From: Alteribacillus bidgolensis
GTDB lineage: Bacteria; Bacillota; Bacilli; Bacillales; Marinococcaceae
DNA: 64,000 bases
Direction of reading: 5' to 3'
Assembly (NCBI RefSeq): GCF_002886255.1
Contig: NZ_KZ614149.1
Coordinates: forward strand, 1,240,001 to 1,304,000
The position numbers and the translations under genes are program-made. How positions within the stretch are numbered: position 1 is the first letter of the stretch; the number at the start of each line of letters is the position of its first letter. Shown piece after piece: positions 8,854-17,364 of this stretch. Under the pieces are notes generated by a model. That model ran no database searches. It worked only from the letters and a program-made list of their open reading frames with translations, and was not told the DNA's origin.

Positions 8854-9085
8854 GTGCCGCTTGTCCTGATGTTTTTGACAGCAGTCGGCTTAGTGACCCC
8901 GCGTAAATTAAGAGAAAGTAGAAAATATGGGTATATTCTAATTGCTATAGTCTCTGCTCTTATTACACCACCGGATTTGATCTCTCAACTCAATTGTATT
9001 GGGACCTTTATTTGCCTTATACGAGTTAGGGGTAGTGCTTTCTAAAGTTATGTATAAACGTAAATGGGGAGAAGCGAACCAAAAA
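8854..9085 (+). pseudogene. tatC: C-terminal tatC fragment, frameshifted
   Basis: Begins in mid-protein with PLVLMFLTAVGLVTP and continues RKYGYILIAIVSALITPPDL, the last transmembrane part of TatC, the Tat translocase receptor. At about 8991 a one-base frameshift moves the reading frame; the shifted frame continues IVLGPLFALYELGVVLSKVM, exactly the expected TatC end. The N-terminal two thirds are missing. Direct abutment to the truncated Tat substrate gene implies one deletion that joined the two genes. Confidence 0.8.
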
Positions 9086-9121
9086 GCCTGCCGTGATAAT
9101 TTTTCACAACAGGCTTTTTTT
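9081..9121. terminator. Bidirectional terminator between tatC relic and phoH
   Basis: AAAAAGCCTG / CAGGCTTTTTT stem with inner GTGA / TCAC pairing; A run and T run on either side, so it can serve both strands. Confidence 0.85.
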
Positions 9122-9151
9122 GGGTTCTTTATTGTTTCATATCTAAAAAGA

Positions 9152-10480
9152 TTATAAAAGATCTGCTGCAAGCTGCGCTAATCCTGATCTTTCCCCTTTT
9201 TCTAGCTTAACATGACCGCTGATTGCTTGATCTTTAAACATTTCCACTACATACGCAAGACCGTTATTTAATTCATCGAGATAAGGATGATCAATCTGAG
9301 CGGGGTCTCCCATAAACACAATTTTACTGCCTTCTCCAACTCTCGTTAAAATGGTTTTTACTTCATGCTTCGTTAAATTTTGTGCTTCATCGATGATGAT
9401 AAATTGATCAGGAATGCTTCTTCCACGTATATACGTTAATGCTTCAACCTGGATAGAACCCATCCCAGCTAATATTTGATCGAGCTCTCCAGGTTTTTTC
9501 GTATTAAACAAATATTCAAGATTATCAAATACCGGCTGCATCCACGGCCGAAGTTTTTCTTCTTTCTCTCCAGGTAGAAAACCAATATCTTTTCCCATCG
9601 GAACAACCGGCCTTGCAACCAGCAGTTTATTGTATCTGCCCATATCTTCTGTCTGCAGTAACCCCGCAGCAAGAGAGAGAAGCGTTTTACCTGTACCAGC
9701 TTTCCCAGTCAGCGTTACAAGCGGTATATCTTCTCTTAATAAAAGTTCAAGCGCCATTTTTTGTTCTACATTTCGAGGTTTAATTCCCCACACATGTTCA
9801 GGTTCTTTCGCAAAAGGCTTGACCAACTTTCCTGTTTCATCCACTTTTGCCACAGCAGAAGCAGGAGTGCCCAGGGCATCTTTTAAAACGATAAATTGGT
9901 GGGGATACAGTCTTTCTTTTTCTAATATGCTGACGGGCAGTTCTTGGTTTTCATAAAATTGATTGAGAACATCTTTTGATACTTCTTGATAGAGCTTGCC
10001 TTTATAAATATTGTCATACTCGGTAACTCGGTCGCTGAGAAAATCTTCTGCCACTATACCAAGCGCATCGGCTTTCACTCGTACTAAAGCATCTTTACTT
10101 ACAATAATAACTTTTTTTGCTGGATCAGAAGCTTGCAGTTCTGATTGTAAATTCATCGCCACAGCTAAAATTCGATTATCATTGGTAACCTCAATAAATG
10201 TTTCTTTGAGATATTGAAGAGAACGATGATTTAGTTCTACTCTTACCGTACCGCCATTTTCTAAAGGAATACCTTCATGAAGTTTTCCTTGATTACGGAG
10301 CCGGTCCAGCATTCTCGAGAATTGCCTTGCGTTCCTTCCAATTTCATCCATATATCTTTTTTTGGAATCAATTTCTTCCAATACGACAGCTGGTATAACC
10401 ACCTCATTATCTTCAAATTGAAATATGGCACGGGGATCCTGCAAAAACACGTTTGTATCTATCACATATACCTTTTTCAA
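9152..10480 (-). CDS. phoH: PhoH-like ATPase with PIN domain
   Basis: 442 aa, same length as B. subtilis YlaK. An N-terminal PIN RNase domain (about 1-150; acidic D8 in VIDTNVFL, E35/E36) is fused to a PhoH ATPase (about 240-442) with Walker A GKAGTGKT at 259-266 and Walker B IIIDEAQN. PIN-PhoH proteins act as RNA helicase-nucleases in other bacteria; the cellular role in Bacillus is not settled. The start is TTG, set by GGAGG 7 nt upstream. ylaJ, its neighbour in B. subtilis, is absent here. Confidence 0.93.
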   Translation of the reverse strand: MKKVYVIDTNVFLQDPRAIFQFEDNEVVIPAVVLEEIDSKKRYMDEIGRNARQFSRMLDRLRNQGKLHEGIPLENGGTVRVELNHRSLQYLKETFIEVTNDNRILAVAMNLQSELQASDPAKKVIIVSKDALVRVKADALGIVAEDFLSDRVTEYDNIYKGKLYQEVSKDVLNQFYENQELPVSILEKERLYPHQFIVLKDALGTPASAVAKVDETGKLVKPFAKEPEHVWGIKPRNVEQKMALELLLREDIPLVTLTGKAGTGKTLLSLAAGLLQTEDMGRYNKLLVARPVVPMGKDIGFLPGEKEEKLRPWMQPVFDNLEYLFNTKKPGELDQILAGMGSIQVEALTYIRGRSIPDQFIIIDEAQNLTKHEVKTILTRVGEGSKIVFMGDPAQIDHPYLDELNNGLAYVVEMFKDQAISGHVKLEKGERSGLAQLAADLL

Positions 10481-10687
10481 TATATTTCCTCCCCACTGGA
10501 TAATAAACCTCTTTTCCCTTTTATCGGGGGACTCAAAAAGAGTTACTTCGGAGGATGCGAAAAAAATTGTGCTTATTCTTTCTTATGCTTCAACTTGGAC
10601 AAAGTTGACGGCAAAAAGGAGATAGATGAAAGAAATCTTTATATTATTTTATTCTTTTCACTTTTACTTTAAACTCATTGAAATAAC

Positions 10688-10725
10688 AAAAAGGACCTAA
10701 CCTGGTATAAAGCCGGACTAAGCCC
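10688..10725 (-). terminator. Terminator overlapping end of FMN-barrel gene
   Basis: 13-bp imperfect stem GGACCTAACCTGG / CCGGACTAAGCCC; a five-A run on the plus strand gives the U tract on the minus strand. The upstream arm overlaps the stop codon. Confidence 0.75.
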
Positions 10726-11173
10726 TTTTCATTTCTTCCATTACTTGATTATCTAATTTAACAGCTGCTTCTGCATCATACGTTTTTTCATAATTTGGTT
10801 TAGAAATCATTTTAGCTCCATAAAACATAACATCCCGTACTTCTTGAACGGTGCATTCCACCAATGCTAATTTGATAGGTACATCATCCATTTTTTCTTT
10901 TAGAATAGTACCCTCGCCTGAAATGGCGTACGTCGTGCCATCTGCAATAAATGAAATAACTAAACCGCTATTGTTTTTTAAATTTTCTACGATTCTCGAA
11001 CGATTATCAACCGAAAAGCGAATAGTGGACTCGTCTGGGGCATAAACCCAGGATATCGCGTTAACATTTGGGGCACCTGATTCATGATCTACCGTTGCAA
11101 TCGATACAAATGTTTCTTGACGCAATAATGTGAGTAATTCCTTAGATAGTGAAGTATCTACCCTATTTGCCAT
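10718..11173 (-). CDS. Pyridoxamine 5'-phosphate oxidase family (FMN split-barrel) protein
   Basis: 151-aa small flavin split-barrel protein. Visible hallmarks are the beta strands of FVSIATVDHESGAPNVNAI, the nucleotide-contacting IRFSVDNRSRIVENLKNN and the TYAISGEGTIL strand. Members bind FMN, F420 or heme and have varied redox roles; the substrate here cannot be told. The start at 11173 has AGGAGG 7 nt upstream; a longer frame starting at 11203 lacks an RBS. Monocistronic, between phoH and ylaI. Confidence 0.85.
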   Translation of the reverse strand: MANRVDTSLSKELLTLLRQETFVSIATVDHESGAPNVNAISWVYAPDESTIRFSVDNRSRIVENLKNNSGLVISFIADGTTYAISGEGTILKEKMDDVPIKLALVECTVQEVRDVMFYGAKMISKPNYEKTYDAEAAVKLDNQVMEEMKRA

Positions 11174-11397
11174 GTCTAGACCTCCTGTCTTATCCAGGTT
11201 CATTCAGTGAAGACGAAAATGAAGAAAACTCCATTTCACTTATCATATTACGACAGACAGCCGGTTAATTCCTTTTTTTCTGCGGGAATTTTTCTTTTAC
11301 GGCAAGTTATCAGTGTGTTATATATTTTCTGCACATGACCATGTTATAATGAAACATGCTTAGGAGTTTCTTTCACGTAATATTGGAGTGTGAAAAA

Positions 11398-11595
11398 ATG
11401 AAAGTGAAATGTGTATTGTGTGATAGTATTAACGACCTTGATGATAAAAATCCGCTTGCGAAAAAACTTCGCAATCGGCCTATTCATACCTATATGTGTG
11501 ATGATTGCAATGAACGTATTGACAAACGAACAAAGGAAAGATGGGAGAGCGGATTTAAACCCTACAGAGACCCCAAACAAAATGATGATTGGTAA
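11398..11595 (+). CDS. ylaI: YlaI, small zinc-ribbon protein (DUF2197)
   Basis: 65-aa protein with two CxxC knuckles, CVLC (residues 5-8) and CDDC, around a basic KKLRNRPIHTYM segment that is highly conserved in YlaI orthologues. It probably binds one zinc ion; function unknown. The start at 11398 has GGAG 8 nt upstream; 14 extra codons of an upstream in-frame start are not conserved. It ends in a strong bidirectional terminator. Confidence 0.92.
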   Translation: MKVKCVLCDSINDLDDKNPLAKKLRNRPIHTYMCDDCNERIDKRTKERWESGFKPYRDPKQNDDW

Positions 11596-11660
11596 CGGAC
11601 TGGCAGCTTTAAAGATCAGACAGATATAAAATTTTAAAGTAAACAGAAATCATTTTTACT

Positions 11661-11695
11661 AAAAACAGGACTGCAATTTAGCAGTCCTGTTTTTA
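11661..11695. terminator. Bidirectional terminator between ylaI and phosphotriesterase gene
   Basis: Perfect hairpin AAAAACAGGACTGC / GCAGTCCTGTTTTT with a 6-nt loop. Confidence 0.93.
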
Positions 11696-11716
11696 TATAA
11701 GGACGCTCAAACTGCG

Positions 11717-12691
11717 TTAATTAAACAGGGCTGCTGCATTTTTTTCGAACATCGTGTCTAATTTTTTTTCAGAAACTCCTCTTTCTTTTAGAGCAGGAGC
11801 AATGTTTTCAAATAAATGGTCCGGACGCCAATGCTGCAGCTGCTGCTGCAGTTCTTCTGACAGGACCGGCGGACGTCCCCACCACACGTTGACGGTGTCA
11901 TGAGACAAAAATAGTTTGTTTTCGTACCCAGCTCCAAGAAGTCCAAGTAATACAGCCATTCTTTCCTCATCTTGGGGAGTGCCGACAGCACCTTGCAGTC
12001 CAAAACGGTCTAATGCGATAAAAACACCTTGCTCTAATGTTTTTAGATGGTCCTGTATATTTGTTGTACCACACATATGTCCAATGACAATACGAGTTGG
12101 ATCTGCTCCTTGTTCTATAAGAAATTCGGCTTGTTCAAACCCCATCGTTCCTTCCTGGGTGTGAGTCAGGAGTACAATGCCTGTTTCTTTCTGAACTTTA
12201 GAAGCTGCTTTAAAAAACATTTTTTCGTAATCTGTTATTTCTCCTTTGCTTGAGGCTAGCTTGATAATACCAGGCTTTATTCCTGTGCCTTCAATACCAT
12301 TTTTAATTTCTTCCTTGAACAGTTCATATATTTCTTGTTCTGCATAACCGAGTGACTGGCGGAACTTAAAATAGGGAGTCGCTCCTTCACCTTCATAATA
12401 ATATCCGGTTGCACAAATAATATTAAGCCCTGTTTCCTCTGCAACAGCTTTTAGCAGCTTGACATCTCTTCCGCATTCATTTGGCGTCGGGTCAATTACC
12501 GTTTGGACACCATGTTTTTGCATGATTTCAGCAGCTGCTGTACCTTGTTTTACTTTTTCTGTAAAGTCATATGTGCCTAACGTCATATCCCCTTGAAAAC
12601 CAGGATAACCAAAGAAAAAATGTTCATGAATTAATGTTTTTCCGAGCTCCTCAGCATCCACCGGTCCTAATACTGTCTCTACTTTCGCCAT
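11717..12691 (-). CDS. Phosphotriesterase-family metal-dependent hydrolase
   Basis: 324-aa TIM-barrel amidohydrolase of the phosphotriesterase/PHP/lactonase group. Expected metal ligands are all present: H22 and H24 (IHEHFF), bridging K144 (GIIKLAS), H177 (LLTHTQEG), H205 (VIGHMCG) and D265 (FLSHDTVN). The family contains lactonases and esterases; a lactonase opening 4-hydroxy-acid lactones would fit the neighbouring pathway, but that is inference. Two adjacent ATGs exist; the second, 6 nt from GGGGGG, is chosen. Just upstream lies the tail of a lost acyl-CoA ligase gene, so it was formerly downstream in an acyl-CoA operon. Confidence 0.85.
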   Translation of the reverse strand: MAKVETVLGPVDAEELGKTLIHEHFFFGYPGFQGDMTLGTYDFTEKVKQGTAAAEIMQKHGVQTVIDPTPNECGRDVKLLKAVAEETGLNIICATGYYYEGEGATPYFKFRQSLGYAEQEIYELFKEEIKNGIEGTGIKPGIIKLASSKGEITDYEKMFFKAASKVQKETGIVLLTHTQEGTMGFEQAEFLIEQGADPTRIVIGHMCGTTNIQDHLKTLEQGVFIALDRFGLQGAVGTPQDEERMAVLLGLLGAGYENKLFLSHDTVNVWWGRPPVLSEELQQQLQHWRPDHLFENIAPALKERGVSEKKLDTMFEKNAAALFN

Positions 12692-12703
12692 CATCAGCCC
12701 CCC

Positions 12704-12832
12704 TTATTTTTGAAACTCTTTATTTTGCAAATGACGCCAAAGAATTTTTCCGCTTGCCGTTTTCGGAAGCTCGTTAATAAACTTAATAATCGTTGGACTT
12801 TTATAAGCTGCCATTTTTTCTTTAGAAGGACA
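12704..12832 (-). pseudogene. C-terminal remnant of an AMP-forming acyl-CoA synthetase
   Basis: About 42 residues ending FINELPKTASGKILWRHLQN, the A10 motif carrying the catalytic lysine of the ANL superfamily, then a proper stop 12 nt before the phosphotriesterase start. Everything upstream is gone. It differs from the tail of the intact ligase at 20259-21869, so it is a different paralogue. Confidence 0.85.
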
Positions 12833-12988
12833 TTGGCCAATGGGCTAGACGTCTTTGACTTTAAGGGGCACCGCCCTCATTTTTAATCCCTGCTTTTCTT
12901 TTGAGTATTAAAATAGTATGAAATATTTTAATATTATATTAACCGTTTAAACTTACCTTCCATAAACTTATATTTTAATAGGTTATAA

Positions 12989-13173
12989 GGAACTGTCCCA
13001 TAAATCAGTTCTCGGCAAGCGCAACTGGAATCGTTTTCACCCTCGGAACAATAGTGCGGCATCTACTCGAACTATCTTTGCTCGTTTTCGTAGTGTCTTC
13101 TTTGCCGCAGAAGTCCCGCAGTTCTAGTTACTAATTTACCCATCACTCCTTAACTAACCATTTGAGACAGTCC
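12989..13173. repeat. MITE-like element with imperfect terminal inverted repeats
   Basis: The left end GGAACTGTCCCATAAATCAG and the right end read inward, GGACTGTCTCAAATGGTTAG, are imperfect inverted repeats about 185 bp apart. No frame is open inside. It fills most of the 340-nt gene-less stretch between the ligase remnant and the quinone reductase gene. Naming it a MITE is tentative as no target duplication was identified. Confidence 0.4.
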
Positions 13174-13181
13174 GTTCATTG

Positions 13182-14165
13182 TTAGGGAGTGAGAATAAGC
13201 TTCCCTTTTGTCTGCCGGCCTTGAAGTTTGCGGTGAACATCAGCTGCCTCTTCTAATGGAAATACACCGCCAATTTCAAGTTTGATTTTTCCGTCTTCAA
13301 TATATTGTAAAATCTCCTGAAGGCTTTGCTGAAAGAGCTGAGGCTTTTTCATGATCTGCGGAAGAAAAAATCCGATGACACTTTTGTTCTCCGCCATTAA
13401 TCTTGCAGGATTAAAACTCGGCTGTTTTCTGCTTGCTGTACCATAATAAACCAACCGGCCAAAAGCAGCTAAACAATCAAGGGTTTGGTGAAAAATGTCT
13501 CCCCCGACCATTTCGAGTGCTATGTCCACCCCTTTGTTATCTGTTGCTTGAAGAACTTCTTTTTCCCAGCCATCTTTTGTGTAATCAACTGTGACATCAG
13601 CCCCGGCTTCAAGGGCAAGGTCACGCTTTTCATTCGTGCTTGCGGCAGCAATGATGCTGCCTGCTCCAAAAATTTTTGCAAGCTGAACAGCAAAAAGACC
13701 AACACCACCGGCTGCGGCATGAACTAGAATAGATTCTCCTTGTTCCAATCGTCCCATCGTTTTAATCACGTGGTAGGCACTTAACCCTTGCAGTGGAATA
13801 GCAGCTGCGTGATTATCATCTACTCCTTCTGGGACAGGAATTAACCCTCTTTCATCAGCTATGGTGTATTGTGCATAACCGGTGGCATGTTTACCTCCCA
13901 GTAATGTGACGACCCTGTCGCCTTCTTTGAACCGAGTCACACCAGGTCCCGTCTTTTGAATGACGCCGGCTACTTCTGAGCCCGGCACATGTGGAAGAGG
14001 TACATCGGTTACATATTGTCCCTCTCTTCGCGCTGTATCCGCATAGTTAACACCAATAGCATTTATCTTTACTACTACTTGATTTTCACCTGGCTCTGGA
14101 TGAGCAATATCAACAAGCTCGAGCACTTCCGGTCCGCCGTATTCTGTAAATTGTATTGCTTTCAT
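13182..14165 (-). CDS. Quinone oxidoreductase-like (zinc-free MDR family)
   Basis: 327-aa medium-chain dehydrogenase/reductase of the quinone reductase branch. It starts MKAIQFTEYGGPEVLEL, has the cofactor loop AAAGGVGLFAVQLAK, and lacks the structural- and catalytic-zinc cysteines of alcohol dehydrogenases, as expected for NADPH:quinone reductases and enoyl reductases. RBS GAGGAGGG is 7 nt upstream. It follows a crotonase gene by 21 nt, suggesting cotranscription; it may reduce an enoyl or quinone intermediate in the island, unproven. Confidence 0.88.
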   Translation of the reverse strand: MKAIQFTEYGGPEVLELVDIAHPEPGENQVVVKINAIGVNYADTARREGQYVTDVPLPHVPGSEVAGVIQKTGPGVTRFKEGDRVVTLLGGKHATGYAQYTIADERGLIPVPEGVDDNHAAAIPLQGLSAYHVIKTMGRLEQGESILVHAAAGGVGLFAVQLAKIFGAGSIIAAASTNEKRDLALEAGADVTVDYTKDGWEKEVLQATDNKGVDIALEMVGGDIFHQTLDCLAAFGRLVYYGTASRKQPSFNPARLMAENKSVIGFFLPQIMKKPQLFQQSLQEILQYIEDGKIKLEIGGVFPLEEAADVHRKLQGRQTKGKLILTP

Positions 14166-14186
14166 ACCGAGACCCTCCTCTTGTAT

Positions 14187-14963
14187 TTATGCACCTGAAA
14201 AAACAGGCTTTCTTTTTTCTTTAAAGGCATTGACACCTTCTTGATGATCTTCACTTGATGCAAGCAATGTTTGGGTAATTCTTTCTTCTTCTAAAATTTC
14301 ATCAAGACTTGCATTTAATGAGTGGTCCATTGCTTTTTTCATCATGCCAAATGCTCGCACAGGACCGGCAGCTGCTTTTAAAGCATACGTCTTCACAGAA
14401 GCTTCCATCTCTGTGTCATCAAATAATTGATTCACAATTCCCCATTTTTTTGCCGTTTCGGCCTCAATAGGCTCTCCATTGAACATGCATTCCTTTGCGA
14501 GATGAATGCCAATCAATTTAGGAAGAAAATAAGATCCGCCGCCATCAGACATTAACCCAACCTGGGTAAAACTTAATGCGAATTTACTGGATGCAGCAGC
14601 TAAAACGATGTCACAAGCCATTACAATATTGAAAGCAGCTCCGGCAGCAAATCCATGGACCGCAGCAATAACTGGTTTTTCTAATGATTTTATACACCGA
14701 ATAACATCGTTTAAGCGTCCGATATGATCATATATTTGCTGCGGTGTTGTCTTCCCCATTGACTTCACGTCACCTCCAGCGCTGAATGAGCGCCCTGCGC
14801 CGCTTAACACTACCACTTTTACATCATTGTTTTCCTTTGCCTTTGTCAATTCTTCTTCTAATCGGCTCATCATTTCTGGACTGAATGCATTTAAACGATC
14901 AGGGCGATTCAGCGTCAAATAAAGTACTCCATTTTCTTTGTTAGTAAGTAAATGATCATTCAT
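14187..14963 (-). CDS. Enoyl-CoA hydratase/isomerase family protein
   Basis: 258-aa crotonase-fold protein. The oxyanion-hole segments are AGRSFSAGGDVKSM (about 55-68) and AVHGFAAGAAFNIV (about 104-117). At the usual second-glutamate position it has SDGGGSYFLPKLIG, closer to isomerase or PaaG-like members than to the GLFPGGGGTQ of the second crotonase in this window, so true hydration is uncertain. RBS AAAGGAGG lies 6 nt before the ATG. It lies immediately after a decayed acyl-CoA dehydrogenase region. Confidence 0.87.
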   Translation of the reverse strand: MNDHLLTNKENGVLYLTLNRPDRLNAFSPEMMSRLEEELTKAKENNDVKVVVLSGAGRSFSAGGDVKSMGKTTPQQIYDHIGRLNDVIRCIKSLEKPVIAAVHGFAAGAAFNIVMACDIVLAAASSKFALSFTQVGLMSDGGGSYFLPKLIGIHLAKECMFNGEPIEAETAKKWGIVNQLFDDTEMEASVKTYALKAAAGPVRAFGMMKKAMDHSLNASLDEILEEERITQTLLASSEDHQEGVNAFKEKRKPVFSGA

Positions 14964-14978
14964 TCATTATTGCCTCCT

Positions 14979-15082
14979 TTAAAAACCATAAGATCCTTTA
15001 TCATATAACCTTTCAGCGATGGTTCGATTTCTTTCCACCGAGGGAGAAAAGTGTTTCTTCCATAATACGTCAGGAGAAGCCG
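14979..15082 (-). pseudogene. Unidentified C-terminal gene fragment
   Basis: Directly after the acyl-CoA dehydrogenase fragment, one frame reads about 33 residues (DVLWKKHFSPSVERNRTIAE, then RLYDKGSYGF) to a stop 15 nt before the next start. It looks like the natural C-terminus of a lost gene, but I do not recognise the family. Confidence 0.35.
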
Positions 15083-15546
15083 GGCTCCTGCCTCTGGTTC
15101 TGTTAGGCAATAAGCTCCGATATATTCACCACTGGCCAGCTTTGGCAAATATTTTTCCTTTTGCTGTTTTGTTCCGTAATACGTTATGGGAAGCGTTGCA
15201 ATACAGGTATGGTTAGAATGAGCCACACCATAGCTTCCCGTTCCGCCTAGCTGTTCACCAACTATTCCTTTGCTGATTTTATCAAGTCCAAGGCCGCCAT
15301 AAGCTTCAGGAACTATGTGCTAAAAGCCCAAGATCTCCAGCTTTATTCATTAAACGAACAACTGTCTCAAAATTTTGGGATTCTATTTCGTCTAAAACCA
15401 CTTCTACTTCCTGTACAGCAAATTGTCTTCCTGTTTTTTGAATCATGGCATGCTCTTCAGTTATATCTTCTGGAAAAAACGCTTCCTGTTCATTGGTTTG
15501 TGTACCAAATAAGATCCTCCGCGCAATTGGCGGTTGTATTACCCAT
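15083..15546 (-). pseudogene. N-terminal fragment of a FadE-like acyl-CoA dehydrogenase, frameshifted
   Basis: About 155 residues of the N-terminal half: ITEEHAMIQKTGRQFAVQEV and MNKAGDLGLLAHSS in one frame, a frameshift near 15318, then VPEAYGGLGLDKISKGIVGE and TYYGTKQQKEKYLPKLASGE to CLTEPEAGA in the next. These match the helical N-terminal domain and the start of the flavin domain of long-chain acyl-CoA dehydrogenases. The chain breaks before the rest of the flavin domain. It cannot be functional; the intact dehydrogenase at 23472-24710 is of another subtype. Confidence 0.85.
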
Positions 15547-16278
15547 TTAATACGCTCCCCTTATTTGTCATCCATCCGTTCGGCTGCATGATTGGCAGTA
15601 CAGGATAGATGTCTTTATTCGCTGCATAGATAATATCTTTTTCATAACCAAATCGTTTCAGCATTTTACCAACTGCCGTATCTTGTAATATACCAACTGT
15701 ATCTTGGTTCCCTTCAAATAATTTCCAGGCGCCAATCGCTGCATCGCTTAATTCTATCGATTCATCTAACCGGGTTAAATGACTAATTAAATGACCTGCG
15801 CCATAGTAATCCTCAAGACAAAATTGACCGCCTGAACCTGCACAAATAATTGTTATATCCTGGTTTTGTTTTTTCAAAAGCTCTTTTGCAGTACAATAAT
15901 TGTTTAATAATGATGAAGCATATGTCCTTTCTGCTGCTTCCGCTCTTCTTAAAGCTACGGTTCCGTTTGTGGTAGATAAAATAATATGCTTACCTCGTGC
16001 TTCCTTTTTCAATACCGGTGGACTAGGAGGTTGAAATCCTTCCAATGGCAAGCCTTTCTTCTCTCCAACAAGCAGGGGGCGTTTCGGTTTTTCTTTTTCA
16101 TTTGCAGTCAATCCTCCTTGGCATCAAGAACGGGATAAAGGGCTGCCGCCCCTCCTGCAAAAAAAGAAGTGATCACTGTCGTAGCAAGGAGCACATCGAA
16201 TACTACCGCTTGTTTTCCTTCTAAGCGCTCCGGTATAATATCTTCTTTTTTCATAATTACATGTATTCTTTTACTCAT
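15539..16278 (-). pseudogene. comB: 2-phosphosulfolactate phosphatase (ComB family), frameshifted
   Basis: Reading from the ATG at 16278 (GAGGG upstream), the frame gives VVFDVLLATTVITSFFAGGA then stops at about 16120. A one-base shift restores the frame, which then runs HIILSTTNGTVALRRAEAAE and IICAGSGGQFCLEDYYGAGH, typical ComB blocks. ComB dephosphorylates phosphosulfolactate to sulfolactate, a spore-associated metabolite in some bacilli. The 190-residue second part has an in-frame TTG, but it lacks the N-terminal third, so inactivity is likely. A sequencing error would also explain the single indel. Confidence 0.8.
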
Positions 16279-16287
16279 AGGTTTCCC

Positions 16288-17364
16288 TCAATATCCATAT
16301 TTTGCAACATTTTTGGCGTGTGTCATTAAAGCGGAGACTCTAATACCTAACTGGGCAAATCTCTCATCATTTGTTTGTCCTTTTTTATAACGATAATAGA
16401 TTTGCTGAACAATAACTGCTAGTTTGAAGTAGGCAAAAGTTAGATAAAATGATAAATTATCGATGTTTCTACCCGTAAGCTTCGCGTATTCTTCCGCAAA
16501 TTCCTGTCTGCTGTAAAATCCATCTTTCACCGTGACCGGCGGTTTGCCAAAGCCTTGTTTTAGAGATTCAGGGTCTTCTTCTTCGATCCAATAAGAAAGT
16601 GCTATTCCAAGATCTGCAAGGGGATCTCCGACAGTAGTCATTTCCCAATCAAATAATCCTCTCATTTCTTGAAGATTTTCCGGATTAAACATTGCATTGT
16701 TGCATTTATAATCATAATGGATGACCGCTGGTTGAGGAGAAGCTGGAATATGTTGCGAAAGCCACTTTCTCAGCTCCTCAACTTCAGCTATTTCAGCGGT
16801 TTTCGCTTTATCATAACGTTTGATCCAGCCGTGAACTTGCCGCTCTAAAAACCCATCCGGCTTTGTCATATGCACAAGCTCTGTTTTTTTGTAGTCTAAT
16901 TTATGCAAGCGGGCTAACGCTTCTACCATGGCTTTGGATATGCTGCGGCAGTTATCAGGAGTCGGGGCTATCCCTTTAGGAAATTCGGTATCAATGACGG
17001 CTCCTTTTCTTCGTTCCATGAGAAAAAATTCGCTTCCTATCACGCTCTTATCTTCACAATAGAGATAAGGTTTGGGAGCAAGCGGAAAGTGAGGGTGCAA
17101 TGTACGTAAAATCACACTTTCTCTTTTCATATTATGAGCCTTGGGCGCCACTGGTCCAAACGGAGGCCTCCTTAGTACAGCTTCCCATCTGCCGGCTGTT
17201 ATCACATACGTTAAATTAGAATGGCCGGACGGAAATTGTTCGATGTGCAGCTCTTCGTCAGGAAAAGGATCCATTTCCTGACGCAAATAGTTTTCTAATC
17301 GCCTGAGCTCAATCTCTTCCCCTTTCCGGACAGGGATAGTGTCCTTATAAAGATTGGCACTCAC
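16288..17364 (-). CDS. APH-fold phosphotransferase, ACAD10/11-type hydroxyacyl-CoA kinase candidate
   Basis: 358-aa kinase of the aminoglycoside phosphotransferase fold. A nucleotide loop SGHSNLTYVI is at 47-56, the Brenner motif is H216-x-D218-x4-N223 (HYDYKCNN), and the metal-binding D239-W-E follows in LFDWEMTTVGDPLADLG. This sequence style is that of the kinase half of ACAD10/ACAD11 and of LvaA of the Pseudomonas levulinate pathway, which phosphorylate 4-hydroxyacyl-CoA. Its start overlaps the stop of the thioesterase gene by 4 nt, placing it in the acyl-CoA operon, which also encodes an ACAD11-like dehydrogenase. Substrate is inferred, not shown. Confidence 0.85.
   Translation of the reverse strand: MSANLYKDTIPVRKGEEIELRRLENYLRQEMDPFPDEELHIEQFPSGHSNLTYVITAGRWEAVLRRPPFGPVAPKAHNMKRESVILRTLHPHFPLAPKPYLYCEDKSVIGSEFFLMERRKGAVIDTEFPKGIAPTPDNCRSISKAMVEALARLHKLDYKKTELVHMTKPDGFLERQVHGWIKRYDKAKTAEIAEVEELRKWLSQHIPASPQPAVIHYDYKCNNAMFNPENLQEMRGLFDWEMTTVGDPLADLGIALSYWIEEEDPESLKQGFGKPPVTVKDGFYSRQEFAEEYAKLTGRNIDNLSFYLTFAYFKLAVIVQQIYYRYKKGQTNDERFAQLGIRVSALMTHAKNVAKYGY

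Noticed and set aside
8854..9045. Independent small membrane protein gene
   Set aside because: The frame is the C-terminal part of TatC with no own start signal, broken by a frameshift.
10625..10699. Short frame MKEIFILFYSFHFYF after AAAAGGAG
   Set aside because: An RBS-like sequence is present but the peptide is low-complexity and runs into a terminator; no support.
14960..15226. An 88-residue open frame as a real gene
   Set aside because: It joins an acyl-CoA dehydrogenase fragment to unrelated sequence and lacks an RBS.
15539..16111. TTG-initiated 190-residue ComB as functional protein
   Set aside because: The catalytic N-terminal third is in another frame upstream; the TTG coincides with the frameshift region.
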